This document shows positions 12,371 to 21,432 of a stretch of DNA of 64,000 bases, one piece after another. The position numbers and the translations under genes were made by a program. Source of the DNA: Leguminivora glycinivorella (Eukaryota > Arthropoda > Insecta > Lepidoptera > Tortricidae); NCBI RefSeq assembly GCF_023078275.1, contig NC_062971.1, positions 3,162,001 to 3,226,000 on the forward strand, written 5' to 3'. Under the pieces are notes generated by a model. It searched no databases and was not told the DNA's origin. It saw only the letters and a program-made list of their open reading frames with translations. How positions within the stretch are numbered: the stretch's first letter is position 1; each line of letters starts with the position of its first letter.

Positions 12371-12822
12371 GGACTGAGGGCCTACCACGGACTATCGACG
12401 TTATGCCTCTCTGTTTGACTGATGGTAAATTAGGGAGGCAACACTTTCAATATGGTTCGCGGTAAATTTGCGGCCCACAATACTGTGCTTAACATTTACT
12501 TAATTGAAGGTATGTCTTATCAATTGAATATTTTATTTGACCTGTAGCTACCTCACCTACTCTTTATTGAGCCGTAGACGTTTTTCATTAACGACAACAA
12601 TGGGACAGAAATCAATTGCCGGACAGACAGGGTTGCGACACGCCGGCCGCGACAGATTCAAGGTGACACAGTTATGTGCGACAACGCGACAACCCTATGA
12701 GCCATGTTCAAACAGTCATTAGATATATCGGAGCGGCCAAGTTATTCAGAAAGATCTAACCAAAACTTCTAACAATAATAAAAAAATAAACTGAAATAGA
12801 TACCATACATTAAAGAAAAACC
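12371..12822. other. non-coding, no gene seen
   Basis: No gene recognised; the 61-codon open frame at 12537 is unsupported. Confidence 0.45.
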
Positions 12823-13387
12823 GGCCAAGAGCGTGTCGGGCCACGCTCAGTGTAGGGTTCCGTAGTTATCCGTATTTTTCTCAAAAACTACTAAACCTAT
12901 CAAGTTCAAAACAATTTTCCTAGAAAGTTTTTATAAAGTTCTACTTTTGTGATTTTTTTCATATTTTTTAAACATATGGTTCAAAAGTTAGAGGGGGGGG
13001 GAACGCACTTTTTTTCCTTTAGGAGCGATTATTTCAGAAAGTATTAATATTATCAAAAAATGATCTTAGTAAACCCTTATTCATTTTTAAATACCTATCT
13101 AACAATATATCACACGTTGGGGTTGGAATGAAAAAAAATATCAGCCCCTACTTTACATGTAGGGGGGGTACCCTGATAAAACACTTTTTTCCATTTTTTA
13201 TTTTTGCACTTTGTTGGCGTGATTGATATACATATTGGTACCAAATTTCAGCTTTCTAGTGCTTACGGTTACTGAGATTATCCGCGGACGGACGGACGGA
13301 CGGACGGACGGACGGACGGACGGACGGACGGACAGACAACATAAGCGAAACTATAAGGGTTCCTAGTTGACTACGGAACCCTAAAAA
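12823..13387 (+). mobile_element. TAGGGTTCCGTAG element, copy 1
   Basis: This repeat of about 565 bp has near-terminal inverted TAGGGTTCCGTAG (left) and CTACGGAACCCTA (right). Internal marks are a GGGGGGGG run, CACGTTGGGGTTGGAATG, CATGTAGGGGGGGTACC and a (GGAC)n block of about 12 units. The copy at 49413-49956 is almost identical apart from the length of the GGAC block. It carries no coding sequence and abuts the palindrome that borders the tRNA-like array. Confidence 0.75.
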
Positions 13388-13461
13388 GCGATCAAGCCCA
13401 CTGGTGGCGAAGCCGGGAAGCGACCGCTTCCCGCGGCTTCGCCACCAGTGGGCTTGATCGC
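13388..13461. repeat. near-perfect palindrome at array border
   Basis: The left arm (13388-13422) is an inverted copy of the end of the array unit (CCAGTGGGCTTGATCGC as seen on the right arm, 13425-13461). The arms are 35 and 37 bases, separated by 2 bases, and differ only by a CG insertion near the centre. It joins an inverted partial array unit to the head of the direct array. Confidence 0.85.
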
Positions 13462-13475
13462 TTTTTCTTTAGACG

Positions 13476-13549
13476 GTCGGGGTGGTGTAGTGGTTTGAGC
13501 ACGTCAGCCGCGATAGCTGGACACCCGGGTTCGATTCCCGGCTTCGCCA
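13476..13549 (+). ncRNA. tRNA-like cloverleaf, array unit 1
   Basis: The 74-base unit folds fully. The acceptor GTCGGGG pairs with CTTCGCC with one T.C mismatch. The D arm is GTGT/GCAC with a GG-containing loop. The anticodon arm is TCAGC/GCTGG with loop CGCGATA. The variable loop is ACAC and the T arm CCGGG/CCCGG with loop TTCGATT. The A box TGGTGTAGTGG and B box GGTTCGATTCC fit Pol III consensus. Position 33 is G instead of the near-invariant U, so decoding (CGA at 34-36, Ser) is doubtful. The genomic CCA after A73 is unusual for eukaryotes and suggests descent from a mature, CCA-tailed RNA. The other nine units share this anatomy. It could be a tRNA pseudogene, a SINE head or a non-decoding tRNA-like RNA. 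Confidence 0.6.
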
Positions 13550-14512
13550 CCAGTGGGCTTGATCGCTTTTTCTTTAGACGGTCGGGGTGGTGTAGTGGTT
13601 TGAGCACGTCAGCCGCGATAGCTGGACACCCGGGTTCGATTCCCGGCTTCGCCACCAGTGGGCTTGATCGCTTTTTCTTTAGACGGTCGGGGTGGTGTAG
13701 TGGTTTGAGCACGTCAGCCGCGATAGCTGGACACCCGGGTTCGATTCCCGGCTTCGCCACCAGTGGGCTTGATCGCTTTTTCTTTAGGCGGTCGGGGTGG
13801 TGTAGTGGTTTGAGCACGTCAGCCGCGATAGCTGGACACCCGGGTTCGATTCCCGGCTTCGCCACCAGTGGGCTTGATCGCTTTTTCTTTAGGCGGTCGG
13901 GGTGGTGTAGTGGTTTGAGCACGTCAGCCGCGATAGCTGGACACCCGGGTTCGATTCCCGGCTTCGCCACCAGTGGGCTTGATCGCTTTTTCTTTAGGCG
14001 GTCGGGGTGTTGTAGTGGTTTGAGCACGTCAGCCGCGATAGCTGGACACCCGGGTTCGATTCCCGGCTTCGCCACCAGTGGGCTTGATCGCTTTTTCTTT
14101 AGACGGTCGGGGTGGTGTAGTGGTTTGAGCACGTCAGCCGCGATAGCTGGACACCCGGGTTCGATTCCCGGCTTCGCCACCAGTGGGCTTGATCGCTTTT
14201 TCTTTAGACGGTCGGGGTGGTGTAGTGGTTTGAGCACGTCAGCCGCGATAGCTGGACACCCGGGTTCGATTCCCGGCTTCGCCATCAGTGGGCTTGATCG
14301 CTTTTTCTTTAGGCGGTCGGGGTGGTGTAGTGGTTTGAGCACGTCAGCCGCGATAGCTGGACACCCGGGTTCGATTCCCGGCTTCGCCATCAGTGGGCTT
14401 GATCGCTTTTTCTTTAGGCGGTCGGGGTGGTGTAGTGGTTTGAGCACGTCAGCCGCGATAGCTGGACACCCGGGTTCGATTCCCGGCTTCGCCACCAGTG
14501 GGCTTGAACGCT
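13476..14512 (+). repeat. ten-copy tandem array of tRNA-like units
   Basis: There are ten tRNA-like units at exactly 105-bp spacing, starting at 13476, 13581, 13686, 13791, 13896, 14001, 14106, 14211, 14316 and 14421. Units are nearly identical with no indels. The differences seen are AGACG/AGGCG before the unit, a G-to-T change in the A box of unit 6 (TGTTGTAGTGG), and CCA changed to TCA after units 8 and 9. Each unit is followed by CCAGTGGGCTTGATCGC and then TTTTTC, a possible Pol III stop. Because the period is a multiple of three, long open frames run through both strands; these are not genes. The identity implies recent amplification or gene conversion. Confidence 0.9.
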
Positions 14513-15299
14513 TTTTAGTAGTGTTACTACTAAAACAAATCAAAAAAATATATAATAATATAATTTTATTTGTTCCCTACATCGATAATAAAAAAAAATT
14601 TTAATTAGAATTGTGTCGCTTAACTTCAAAACTGGATAAATCCATTCTGCTTTAGGGTTGAATATACATACATACATACATACAATCACGCCTGTATCCC
14701 ATAAAAGGGTTGAATATATAATAAATATAATATGATCTGAAAGATAATCAACCTTATAGCAGAATGGATTTTTGAAAAGAAAGAAAAATATTTTATTTGC
14801 AAACTCACATCAACATCACACAAGTCGAAACAAACAATTAAAAGGAAAAAAAAACCGACCATGTATGTGTGTCAGTAAAAAGGCTCAAGCTCAGCATTGT
14901 GCTCCAGCACGGAGGCTGCAGCGCTTCGAATTTTTTATCGAGTATGCTCAAGCTCATGTCGCCGTCGGCAGTATTTATGTACTATGATTTGTCTTTTTTT
15001 TTAAACTCATACCGTAGAGGTAAAAAATCAGGTAATTTCATTAACTGCAGCACTGCTTCGAATTCTTTATGAGGCGTCTAGAGCGTATGTTGACATGGCC
15101 ACCAAACCAAACATTTTGGTTTATGTTAGGGTATATTATTTGGACGTTCAAAGTTGTGAGAAACATTGGTATATTGATCAGTACTAAATTAAAGATGGCG
15201 AGTCTCTTAATTAGGAAACAAAACTATTTTTTTTTATATTTTGGTTTTTTGATTTTAATTAATCAAAATTTCATACCGAAAGAAAAAACGACCAAGCTC
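14513..15299. other. repeat debris, no gene seen
   Basis: It includes an inverted pair around 14630-14780 (GGATAAATCCATTCTGCT / AGCAGAATGGATTTT) with CATA microsatellite and part of the dispersed repeat also at 6018. The 71- and 82-codon open frames here lack any gene signature. Confidence 0.45.
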
Positions 15300-15360
15300 A
15301 CCGGTGAACGGAATTGAACCCCGGTCTTCAGCTTACGCGGCTAACATCTTAATCTTAACG
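15300..15360 (-). repeat. tRNA-derived SINE fragment
   Basis: On the minus strand GGGGTTCAATTCCG fits a B box, preceded by GCCGCGTAAGCTGAAGACC. This looks like the tRNA-related part of a SINE, not a full tRNA. Confidence 0.4.
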
Positions 15361-15572
15361 TAGGTATGTACCAGGACTCAGGACCAAAAGTGGAATATCC
15401 TATTTAAATAATATCCGAAATTATAATGACCTTCGATTATAGGTACGTAAAAACAATGAAATGATTCCGATTATAGTCGCCAGTCATTACAATGCAGGGA
15501 TATTTCAACATTGGGACCACCAGCGCAGCATTGTCTACAACAAAACCTCGTTGCCCAAATAATAACCATTGA

Positions 15573-15604
15573 TATAAACAGGATTAGCAATGGGCCCCGT
15601 CAGT
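15573..15604 (+). promoter_or_regulatory. TATA box plus TCAGT initiator
   Basis: TATAAA lies at 15573-15578 and TCAGT at 15600-15604, with the initiator A 29 bases from the TATA start. The spacing and the arthropod initiator predict transcription from about 15602, so ATG 15640 is the first start codon of the mRNA. Confidence 0.75.
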
Positions 15605-15639
15605 AGCTATTGAACCTAGCAGCCGGTAACCCGTCAACT

Positions 15640-17226
15640 ATGTATCGGATAATATTATTATTCCTATTCGTGGCTCGTGTTAGGGCCCAACCTAAGACCT
15701 ATCAACAGGAGTACTATATCTCCCGGCAGTTGCGAGACAACGCGGCGCCCTTGCAAACCGGATATGTGATGAGCAAGACGGACGACAAACCTCCCACCTA
15801 CCAGTCTTTGGGGAACCATCCTAGTGCTACGTTTGGTGAATCGGTGAAAATGAAAACACATAGTGACATTACTAGTAAAGTTATTCCAAGTAGTGGCTTA
15901 GAAGATAACTACAGGAAGTCCCTGATAAAGTTTACAGACATGTCAATAATGCGTAAAGATCCCTTTAAATTTTCTACTGTTGGAAATATGGCTTTTACAG
16001 CTACGGAAAGTATTATGCCGTTTACGAAAGCTTGGGATAAGCATTCGATGAATTATGAAATTGCAAAGGCAAAATCTAAGTACGGTCTCAATCCGACAAT
16101 GTCGATTAAGGCAGACGGAGACTTTATGAAAGACAGGGTAACAAAATTAGAAAAATATAGTGCAGCAGAAGCAAATGACGAAGTGAAGCCAATGTATGAT
16201 TTTAGTAGGGAATTCCACATAGATGACGATGATGTTAAGACTCTGTCGGGACACACTTTGGAATGGTGGCCATATTTTCTACATAGCCCATATGAATATG
16301 AGAGTATAAAGATGGACTCTCAAATAGAAAAAGCCAAGGAAAAACGATACGCGATTGCATCGGCAGAAAGAGTGATACCTGTTCACGAACATCAAGAGGA
16401 GTATTCGCACGGGTACACGCCACCACATTACGACAGAAGTACAATGAGTGGCGCAAGTGATCCAGGAGATAGTGGATACATTTCTTATACTATTAAGGAC
16501 TTTGGTAGTAATTATGAAAGCGATCCATTGGAACTTTCCTGGGGAAATACTTTTGACACAAATGACGACATACAGAACACCGGCAAGAGAAACCGACGTC
16601 TGGACGAACACAGTCATTACAATAACCATAACAGCGGCGCCAACGCTGATACATCTAATAGAGCAGCATTAGGAGATTCCAGTACTGAGAAAACCTACAA
16701 AAAGAATCATGAATTTAATAAACACGAAAGTGGTGATTCTAAAAACCACGACTATAATACTAATCGCGCCGCAGCCGAGAACAATGAGTCTGCTTACAAA
16801 GACATTGTAGATGAATTTGCTAACCGGTACGGCGGTGAAGATCACAAAAGGCATTCTAGCTTCGCTCTTAAAAAAAATAGTGATAATGGCGAAAAAAGGA
16901 AAGGATTTAGAAAAGTGTATCATAAAGACGAATATCAAGAAGAAAATGAGTTCTTTGATAATACTGGCAACAGTGCTATAGCTGAAGACAGTGGAAGTTC
17001 TATATCCCATTTAGGTGGCTCAACCGCTGCCGTACACTCCCATGCTGCTGCAGCTGCTGGAAATAAGGCCAACGCTTTTAGCGAGGCAGAAAATTTAAAG
17101 AAAAACGCTTTTGAAAATAATCACAAAGGTCACGATTCGAAAAAAGGATTAGAGCGTGATTCAAATCGCTATAAAGACATCTCTCAACTTAGTGCAGACA
17201 GAGACTACACGTATTATTATCCCTAA
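15640..17226 (+). CDS. secreted low-complexity protein with HKDEY block
   Basis: The predicted protein has 528 residues. I chose ATG 15640 because it is the first ATG after the predicted transcription start and opens with a signal peptide (MYRIILLFLFVARVRA, then QPK). The mature protein is polar, rich in Asp, Asn, His, Lys and Ser, and has no membrane segment. Near residues 422-440 is GFRKVYHKDEYQEENEFFD, the block shared with the genes at 23769, 33020 and 38284. An Ala/His patch follows (AVHSHAAAAA) and the protein ends in YTYYYP. From memory the block resembles the insect DUF4779 family; an HMM search would settle this. No intron is evident. Codon use is AT-rich, unlike the GC-rich copies at 23769 and 33020. 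A role in cuticle or extracellular matrix is inference. Confidence 0.8.
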   Translation: MYRIILLFLFVARVRAQPKTYQQEYYISRQLRDNAAPLQTGYVMSKTDDKPPTYQSLGNHPSATFGESVKMKTHSDITSKVIPSSGLEDNYRKSLIKFTDMSIMRKDPFKFSTVGNMAFTATESIMPFTKAWDKHSMNYEIAKAKSKYGLNPTMSIKADGDFMKDRVTKLEKYSAAEANDEVKPMYDFSREFHIDDDDVKTLSGHTLEWWPYFLHSPYEYESIKMDSQIEKAKEKRYAIASAERVIPVHEHQEEYSHGYTPPHYDRSTMSGASDPGDSGYISYTIKDFGSNYESDPLELSWGNTFDTNDDIQNTGKRNRRLDEHSHYNNHNSGANADTSNRAALGDSSTEKTYKKNHEFNKHESGDSKNHDYNTNRAAAENNESAYKDIVDEFANRYGGEDHKRHSSFALKKNSDNGEKRKGFRKVYHKDEYQEENEFFDNTGNSAIAEDSGSSISHLGGSTAAVHSHAAAAAGNKANAFSEAENLKKNAFENNHKGHDSKKGLERDSNRYKDISQLSADRDYTYYYP

Positions 17227-17900
17227 GTAAAAATTAAACGCAAACGTTGGCGTGATTTGTTCAGGATTTTAATTCTGCTTAAAATAATAAGATCAGGGTA
17301 CACAAAGCAACGTCACAATCGCTTACGCTAATATCGTTATTGTAGCTAGCTCTCACTATCGAGCTAATACGGAAGGGAGATAGAGAGACCTAGCCGTAAC
17401 AATATGTTGTAGCGTAAGTGTGTTTTCACAATGTCCGAACCGATATCGGATGTAGTAAGCTAGGAAAGTTGTTAAAGGCAGATGTCAAAGATGGCGCCTT
17501 GAATATGTAGGATATCGGTCCTACGTCCGACATCGGATCAAATAATCTGAAACCGCGCTCTAAACAATTGCGACATTGTCTACTACTTTGACACCTCTTG
17601 GAAAAATATATCTTCTGTGGATAAAAAATAGTGAAAGTTATGTGCTTACCTATCACGTTTTTCACGTTTTTAATCATGAATTAATATTATAAGTAGATTT
17701 AATAATAAAATATAGTGTTGGACTGTCAATTGTTATATGTAGGTAATGTTTACTATTTTGTATTATCGTTTTTTTATATCCCAAATAAAAATAATTAGAA
17801 TAAAAATATATTTAATTAACATATTGGTTTTTATAGTAAAAAAATACGCAATAAGTAAGGATGGCGAATAGATTAGAATAAATTTGAAAGTATAAAATGT
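17227..17900. other. 3' flank, no gene seen
   Basis: This is the 3' flank of the 15640 gene; no further gene recognised. Confidence 0.5.
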
Positions 17901-17965
17901 CTGCCTAGGGTGAGACTTGAACCAAGCCAGTGTTTCTACCACATAGGTCAATGGGACCCAGGTCT
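17901..17965 (-). repeat. tRNA-derived SINE fragment
   Basis: The minus strand reads TGGTAGAAACACTGG and TTGGTTCAAGTCTCACCC, approximating an A and B box. It is too degenerate to call a tRNA. Confidence 0.4.
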
Positions 17966-17998
17966 CTGCTAATCAGATGTTGAAATTATTTAGGTAGG

Positions 17999-18134
17999 TA
18001 CAGTCAAGTGTAAAAATATGGGTGCGTACAACTTATCAAAAATATGTCCCGTAGCACTTTATGTCGACGGAATAAGGTCTCGGTACATATTTTTGAGCGG
18101 ATAAAATCGATACGTATTTTTGCACTTGACTGTA
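17999..18134. repeat. MITE with TACAGTCA ends, 136 bp
   Basis: Left TACAGTCAAGTGTAAAAATA is inverted on the right with one or two mismatches (TATTTTTGCACTTGACTGTA). It is a non-autonomous DNA element whose termini match those at 8356 and 39492. Confidence 0.8.
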
Positions 18135-19031
18135 CGTAAAAATGTTGGCTTTTGTTGGTTGGTCGGATTTTACAACCGTTAAATAAAGAATTTGCACTCA
18201 GGCGGAGCGTGAGTTATAGAAAAATCGTTCTCCCAAGGGAATAATGAAATTTCTTGCACCGTACTTAACTTTTTTACACCTATTTACATATTTTTTTACA
18301 TTGCGAGTGTGATGAAAAACATTGTGTGTAACTTGGGGAGATGAATATTACAAACTCGAGTCTTTAACTTACTCTCGTTAGTAATATTCAACTTCCTCCC
18401 CTTGTTGCACAATGTACTATTGACCCATGGTGTTAGTTAATACCTTACTCACATGCGTTTTTTACGAGTAGGGTTATTGTGCTGGTTTGCGTCCACACAC
18501 GGAATAACAATAGTCATTTGTTTTACAAGCATGTATTAATATTGATATTCGAGGAAGTGAGTGGAATATTTAGCGTTGCGAGGGTTTCAAGGCACTAGGT
18601 GAAACAAAATTTTGCCACCGAGTGAAACACAAAATTCTTCAGCACAAGGAAACACGAGGAAAATATTAACTGATAAAAATGAAGTTAAAACTAATTTATA
18701 TTTTTCAGATTCAATATCAAAATTTAAACGTTAATTCTGCCAGGCAATTTTGGGTATTAACACTATCAAGTTAAAATTTATATGAATTTATAAATGTTAC
18801 ATAAAGTATGCGTATGCCTTCGTTATGGCCTCATTCACTATAAGGATACGCTTTATAAATGTTAAGGTATAACTATACATCTGTTCTATCAAATAGGTAG
18901 CACTTTTCAAAGTCAGAAATCGGATATCATGAAAAAATAAAAAACGCTTTAATTTGACAAGGTAATTATACAATTATTATGTTCTATCTAAGTAGCTAGT
19001 CACGTTGCCAAAAGATTGCGTCGTTGTCATA
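18135..19031. other. non-coding, no gene seen
   Basis: AT-rich sequence between the MITE and the 3' end of the minus-strand gene. Nothing supported. Confidence 0.5.
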
Positions 19032-19625
19032 TTAGTCTGCTTCCAGATTTGGCTTATAGGTCCCGAGCTCAAATTCCTTCACAGGTTTATGTGGAATGAC
19101 AGAGACGGGGGGTTCTGTTACCGGTAGCTCTGTACCTTGAAGTATTATGGCCAATGGTGCTATTGGCTTGTATCGTCCGAGGAACTCATCGTGGCGCACG
19201 TCGAAATCATAGTCGTCTATATTAAAGTCTTCGTCTTCTTCGTCGAAGCCAGAGTCTACAAAGATGTGTTTTACATTTAATTTTTCTATGCGCCCTTCGA
19301 ACTCGTTGCCGTCGTAATTCACATCAAAATATTTCGGTATAGGCGCTTTTACAAGAACTGGGGTTTTCGAGTCCGCAAGATTATGATTTTTAGATGCCGC
19401 TGATTCTCCGAAATCACGGGGGAGGATACTCTTCGTGATTCTTTCCTTGGGGTTGTCTCGGAGTAGCGGAATATCATTTTCCAAACTCGTCTGAACACTA
19501 TAATTATTTTTGACAGGATTCTCGATACTCTTGCCATTTTCGGGGTGCTTCACAGTCAAACGGGCCCCGGATATCACGAAGCAACTGGCAACGATAATGA
19601 ACAGAATTCTTACGTGACGTTCCAT
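19032..19625 (-). CDS. secreted acidic protein of unknown function
   Basis: The protein has 197 residues and starts at an ATG with a clear signal peptide (MERHVRILFIIVASCFVISGA). The middle is strongly acidic (DSGFDEEDEDFNIDDYDFDV, about residues 127-146). The C-terminal part is rich in Pro, Val and Lys (TELPVTEPPVSVIPHKPVKE). It has no cysteine after the signal peptide, no membrane segment and no domain that I recognise. It lies on the minus strand among other secreted-protein genes, tail-to-tail with the gene at 15640. I found no clear TATA box upstream. It is likely real because of the signal peptide and coherent composition; the function is unknown. Confidence 0.7.
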   Translation of the reverse strand: MERHVRILFIIVASCFVISGARLTVKHPENGKSIENPVKNNYSVQTSLENDIPLLRDNPKERITKSILPRDFGESAASKNHNLADSKTPVLVKAPIPKYFDVNYDGNEFEGRIEKLNVKHIFVDSGFDEEDEDFNIDDYDFDVRHDEFLGRYKPIAPLAIILQGTELPVTEPPVSVIPHKPVKEFELGTYKPNLEAD

Positions 19626-19951
19626 GCCTCCGGAGTCCTGCGGCCGACTAGGCGATCAAGGTTCGCTGAGCTCATAACGTAAACACTAATGTTTTTTTCG
19701 ATTGTCTATCCAAATTTTAAACAACCATTGAAGGCGCGGATGTGACCGATTGTTTTTATCTACTGTTAAGCACTGTTTTGGCAATGGTTCTAGCACTTCT
19801 AGCTGTAAAACAGTTAAGATGTGTAAGAATTTAGATTTGTGGTAAATTGAAATACTTTTCACTCCGAAGCATCGCATCACGATGAACTTCGCCTCCAATC
19901 TCAGAGCAATAGGTAGGTATTTTAAATTGTTTCAATAATCACCTTATTCAG

Positions 19952-20410
19952 TCAGTCTCCATAAAAAGTCACTAAAATTATTGGAATGTTATGGAAAGTC
20001 AACTCTTCCGCCTCCATTTTTGACCGAAGCGTTAGTGAAGGTCTCATTTTAAGATTGACAATGATTTCATATGTGTGTCCGGTTGTTCTCCTACAGTAAG
20101 CACAGGTCGTACTTTTTAGCCCATTTTCGTGAAAGTTTGTGGACAGGTATGTTTTTGTCAAATCAGTTTCTTGATTTTTTGCAATACATGGCGGTATCAT
20201 GGAAGTTTGCGAGGTTTGCTGCACACAGAACCACTCGTTTTGTTGCCTTCTTCTTCTGACAATTCCATAGAATAGAGCTGGTATATAAAAATACCTAATT
20301 GTTATTAACGACCCGACCAAGAGAACACATCCAAATACAATCTTCACCGTGGCGAGAGATTCAAATGTTTTAAAATACTTTGATCGGAATGTACTCTTAA
20401 CACAAAACAT
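19952..20410 (-). CDS. possible single-pass membrane protein
   Basis: The open frame has 152 residues. About 20 residues in is a hydrophobic stretch (VKIVFGCVLLVGSLITIRYF) followed by a basic cluster (VRRRRQQ), typical of a signal anchor. The rest is polar with CAYC and no known domain. Support comes from a TATA (TATAATA from 20491 on the minus strand) and a CCAGT initiator with A at 20461, 30 bases apart, which places ATG 20410 about 51 bases into the transcript. I do not recognise the protein. It could also be a first exon of a longer gene. Confidence 0.45.
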   Translation of the reverse strand: MFCVKSTFRSKYFKTFESLATVKIVFGCVLLVGSLITIRYFYIPALFYGIVRRRRQQNEWFCVQQTSQTSMIPPCIAKNQETDLTKTYLSTNFHENGLKSTTCAYCRRTTGHTYEIIVNLKMRPSLTLRSKMEAEELTFHNIPIILVTFYGD

Positions 20411-20458
20411 TTCACCATACTACCGAGAAATATACAAAACGCGGTACTATTATTGGCT

Positions 20459-20491
20459 ACTGGCGTGTTGAAAATAGACATATCTATTATA
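20459..20491 (-). promoter_or_regulatory. TATA box and initiator for the minus-strand gene
   Basis: On the minus strand TATAATA begins at 20491 and CCAGT has its A at 20461, a spacing of 30. It faces away from the promoter of the gene at 20794. Confidence 0.5.
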
Positions 20492-20752
20492 ATCGAGACC
20501 TCAAAATATATTCTTCCTTTCAATACTTTCGGTTAGGATCTCTTATTTAATTTGTTATTTAGCTACGACGACGAGACCTCACCGACAAATAAACTGCTCT
20601 CACTGAAGCCGAAGAGATGAAGATTGTAACTAATAAAGTTTATATTTGTTAAATAATTATACCTGTTTACTTTGCAATTAACACAAACAAGATGCCGTAT
20701 CATTGTAATGATGCAAACAATGTAGTCAGGAAAATAAAACAAACAAACTCTT

Positions 20753-20786
20753 TATAAGTGCCAAAGGCGAGAAAGATGTGGTCATT
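20753..20786 (+). promoter_or_regulatory. TATA box plus TCATT initiator
   Basis: TATAAG is at 20753-20758 and TCATT at 20782-20786, with A 31 bases from the TATA start. This puts the in-frame ATG at 20776 upstream of transcription and favours ATG 20794 as the start. Confidence 0.6.
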
Positions 20787-20793
20787 GAGTGAA

Positions 20794-21432
20794 ATGCAAG
20801 CGAAGATGAAGATCCTCCAAATATTCGGTGTCGTATTTTATCTGTCCGTCAATGATGTCAGCTCGTACGGAATGAGCAGAGGCGAGAACGTGATCAAGTT
20901 CAGCAACTCGGCCGCCGAGCCCAACATCGACTTCTCCTACCTCAGCAAGTTGCACAACAAACGCTACTCCGGCTTCGGCCCCCGGCACATACTGAGAGAA
21001 GCCAACGATCTTCTCAACTCCTACTTCAAAATAGGATTCTTACCTAGCGCGGAGAGCGATAACTTTATCGACTCATCGGCGGCCTGGGCGGACACGGAGG
21101 CGGATGAGATACCGAGATATACCATCAGACCGGTTCCAAAAACTAAAAAATTAAAGAAACCACAATTACCTCAGATGGAGCACGTGGAGCGGCCGGCGGC
21201 GGCGGCGGCGCCGGCGCCCCTGCCGGCCGGCGAGCCGGAGCCGAGCGCGCAGCCCGCGGCGGTGGACAAGGCGGCCGGCCTCGACCCCATGCCGGTCAAG
21301 CGGCCCATCATCGTGGTGGGCCGCCTGCGCGGCTCCGGCTTCCAGGAGTGGCGGAAGAGGAGGAAAATGAACATCCTGCCGGCGCACGGCGTCTTCTCGA
21401 TATGCAATCATAATAACATTAACAAAAAGTAA
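20794..21432 (+). CDS. secreted basic protein of unknown function
   Basis: The protein has 212 residues. It starts at the first ATG after the predicted transcription start; ATG 20806 is an alternative that gives a tighter signal peptide (MKILQIFGVVFYLSVNDVSS). The N-terminal half is moderately ordered (FSYLSKLHNKRYSGFGPRHI). A very GC-rich Ala/Pro linker lies near 21190-21290. The C-terminal part is basic with dibasic sites (PVKRPIIVVGRLRG, EWRKRRK). These could be convertase sites, so a peptide precursor is one possibility, but the protein matches no neuropeptide I know. The shift from AT-rich to GC-rich composition inside one frame is notable. Confidence 0.7.
   Translation: MQAKMKILQIFGVVFYLSVNDVSSYGMSRGENVIKFSNSAAEPNIDFSYLSKLHNKRYSGFGPRHILREANDLLNSYFKIGFLPSAESDNFIDSSAAWADTEADEIPRYTIRPVPKTKKLKKPQLPQMEHVERPAAAAAPAPLPAGEPEPSAQPAAVDKAAGLDPMPVKRPIIVVGRLRGSGFQEWRKRRKMNILPAHGVFSICNHNNINKK

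Noticed and set aside
13476..14512. CRISPR-like array
   Set aside because: The whole 105-bp unit repeats with no variable spacers, and the window is eukaryotic.
13392..14604. Two long open frames (383 codons minus, 369 codons plus) made of a 35-residue repeat
   Set aside because: They follow from a 105-bp tandem unit, divisible by three, without stops; the unit is a tRNA-like sequence on the + strand.
19686..19898. 70-codon minus-strand frame as a second exon of the 19952 gene
   Set aside because: It lacks an ATG and I found no convincing donor/acceptor pair in phase.
21166..21411. Ala/Arg/Gly-rich minus-strand frames
   Set aside because: They are shadows of the GC-rich Ala/Pro part of the 20794 gene.
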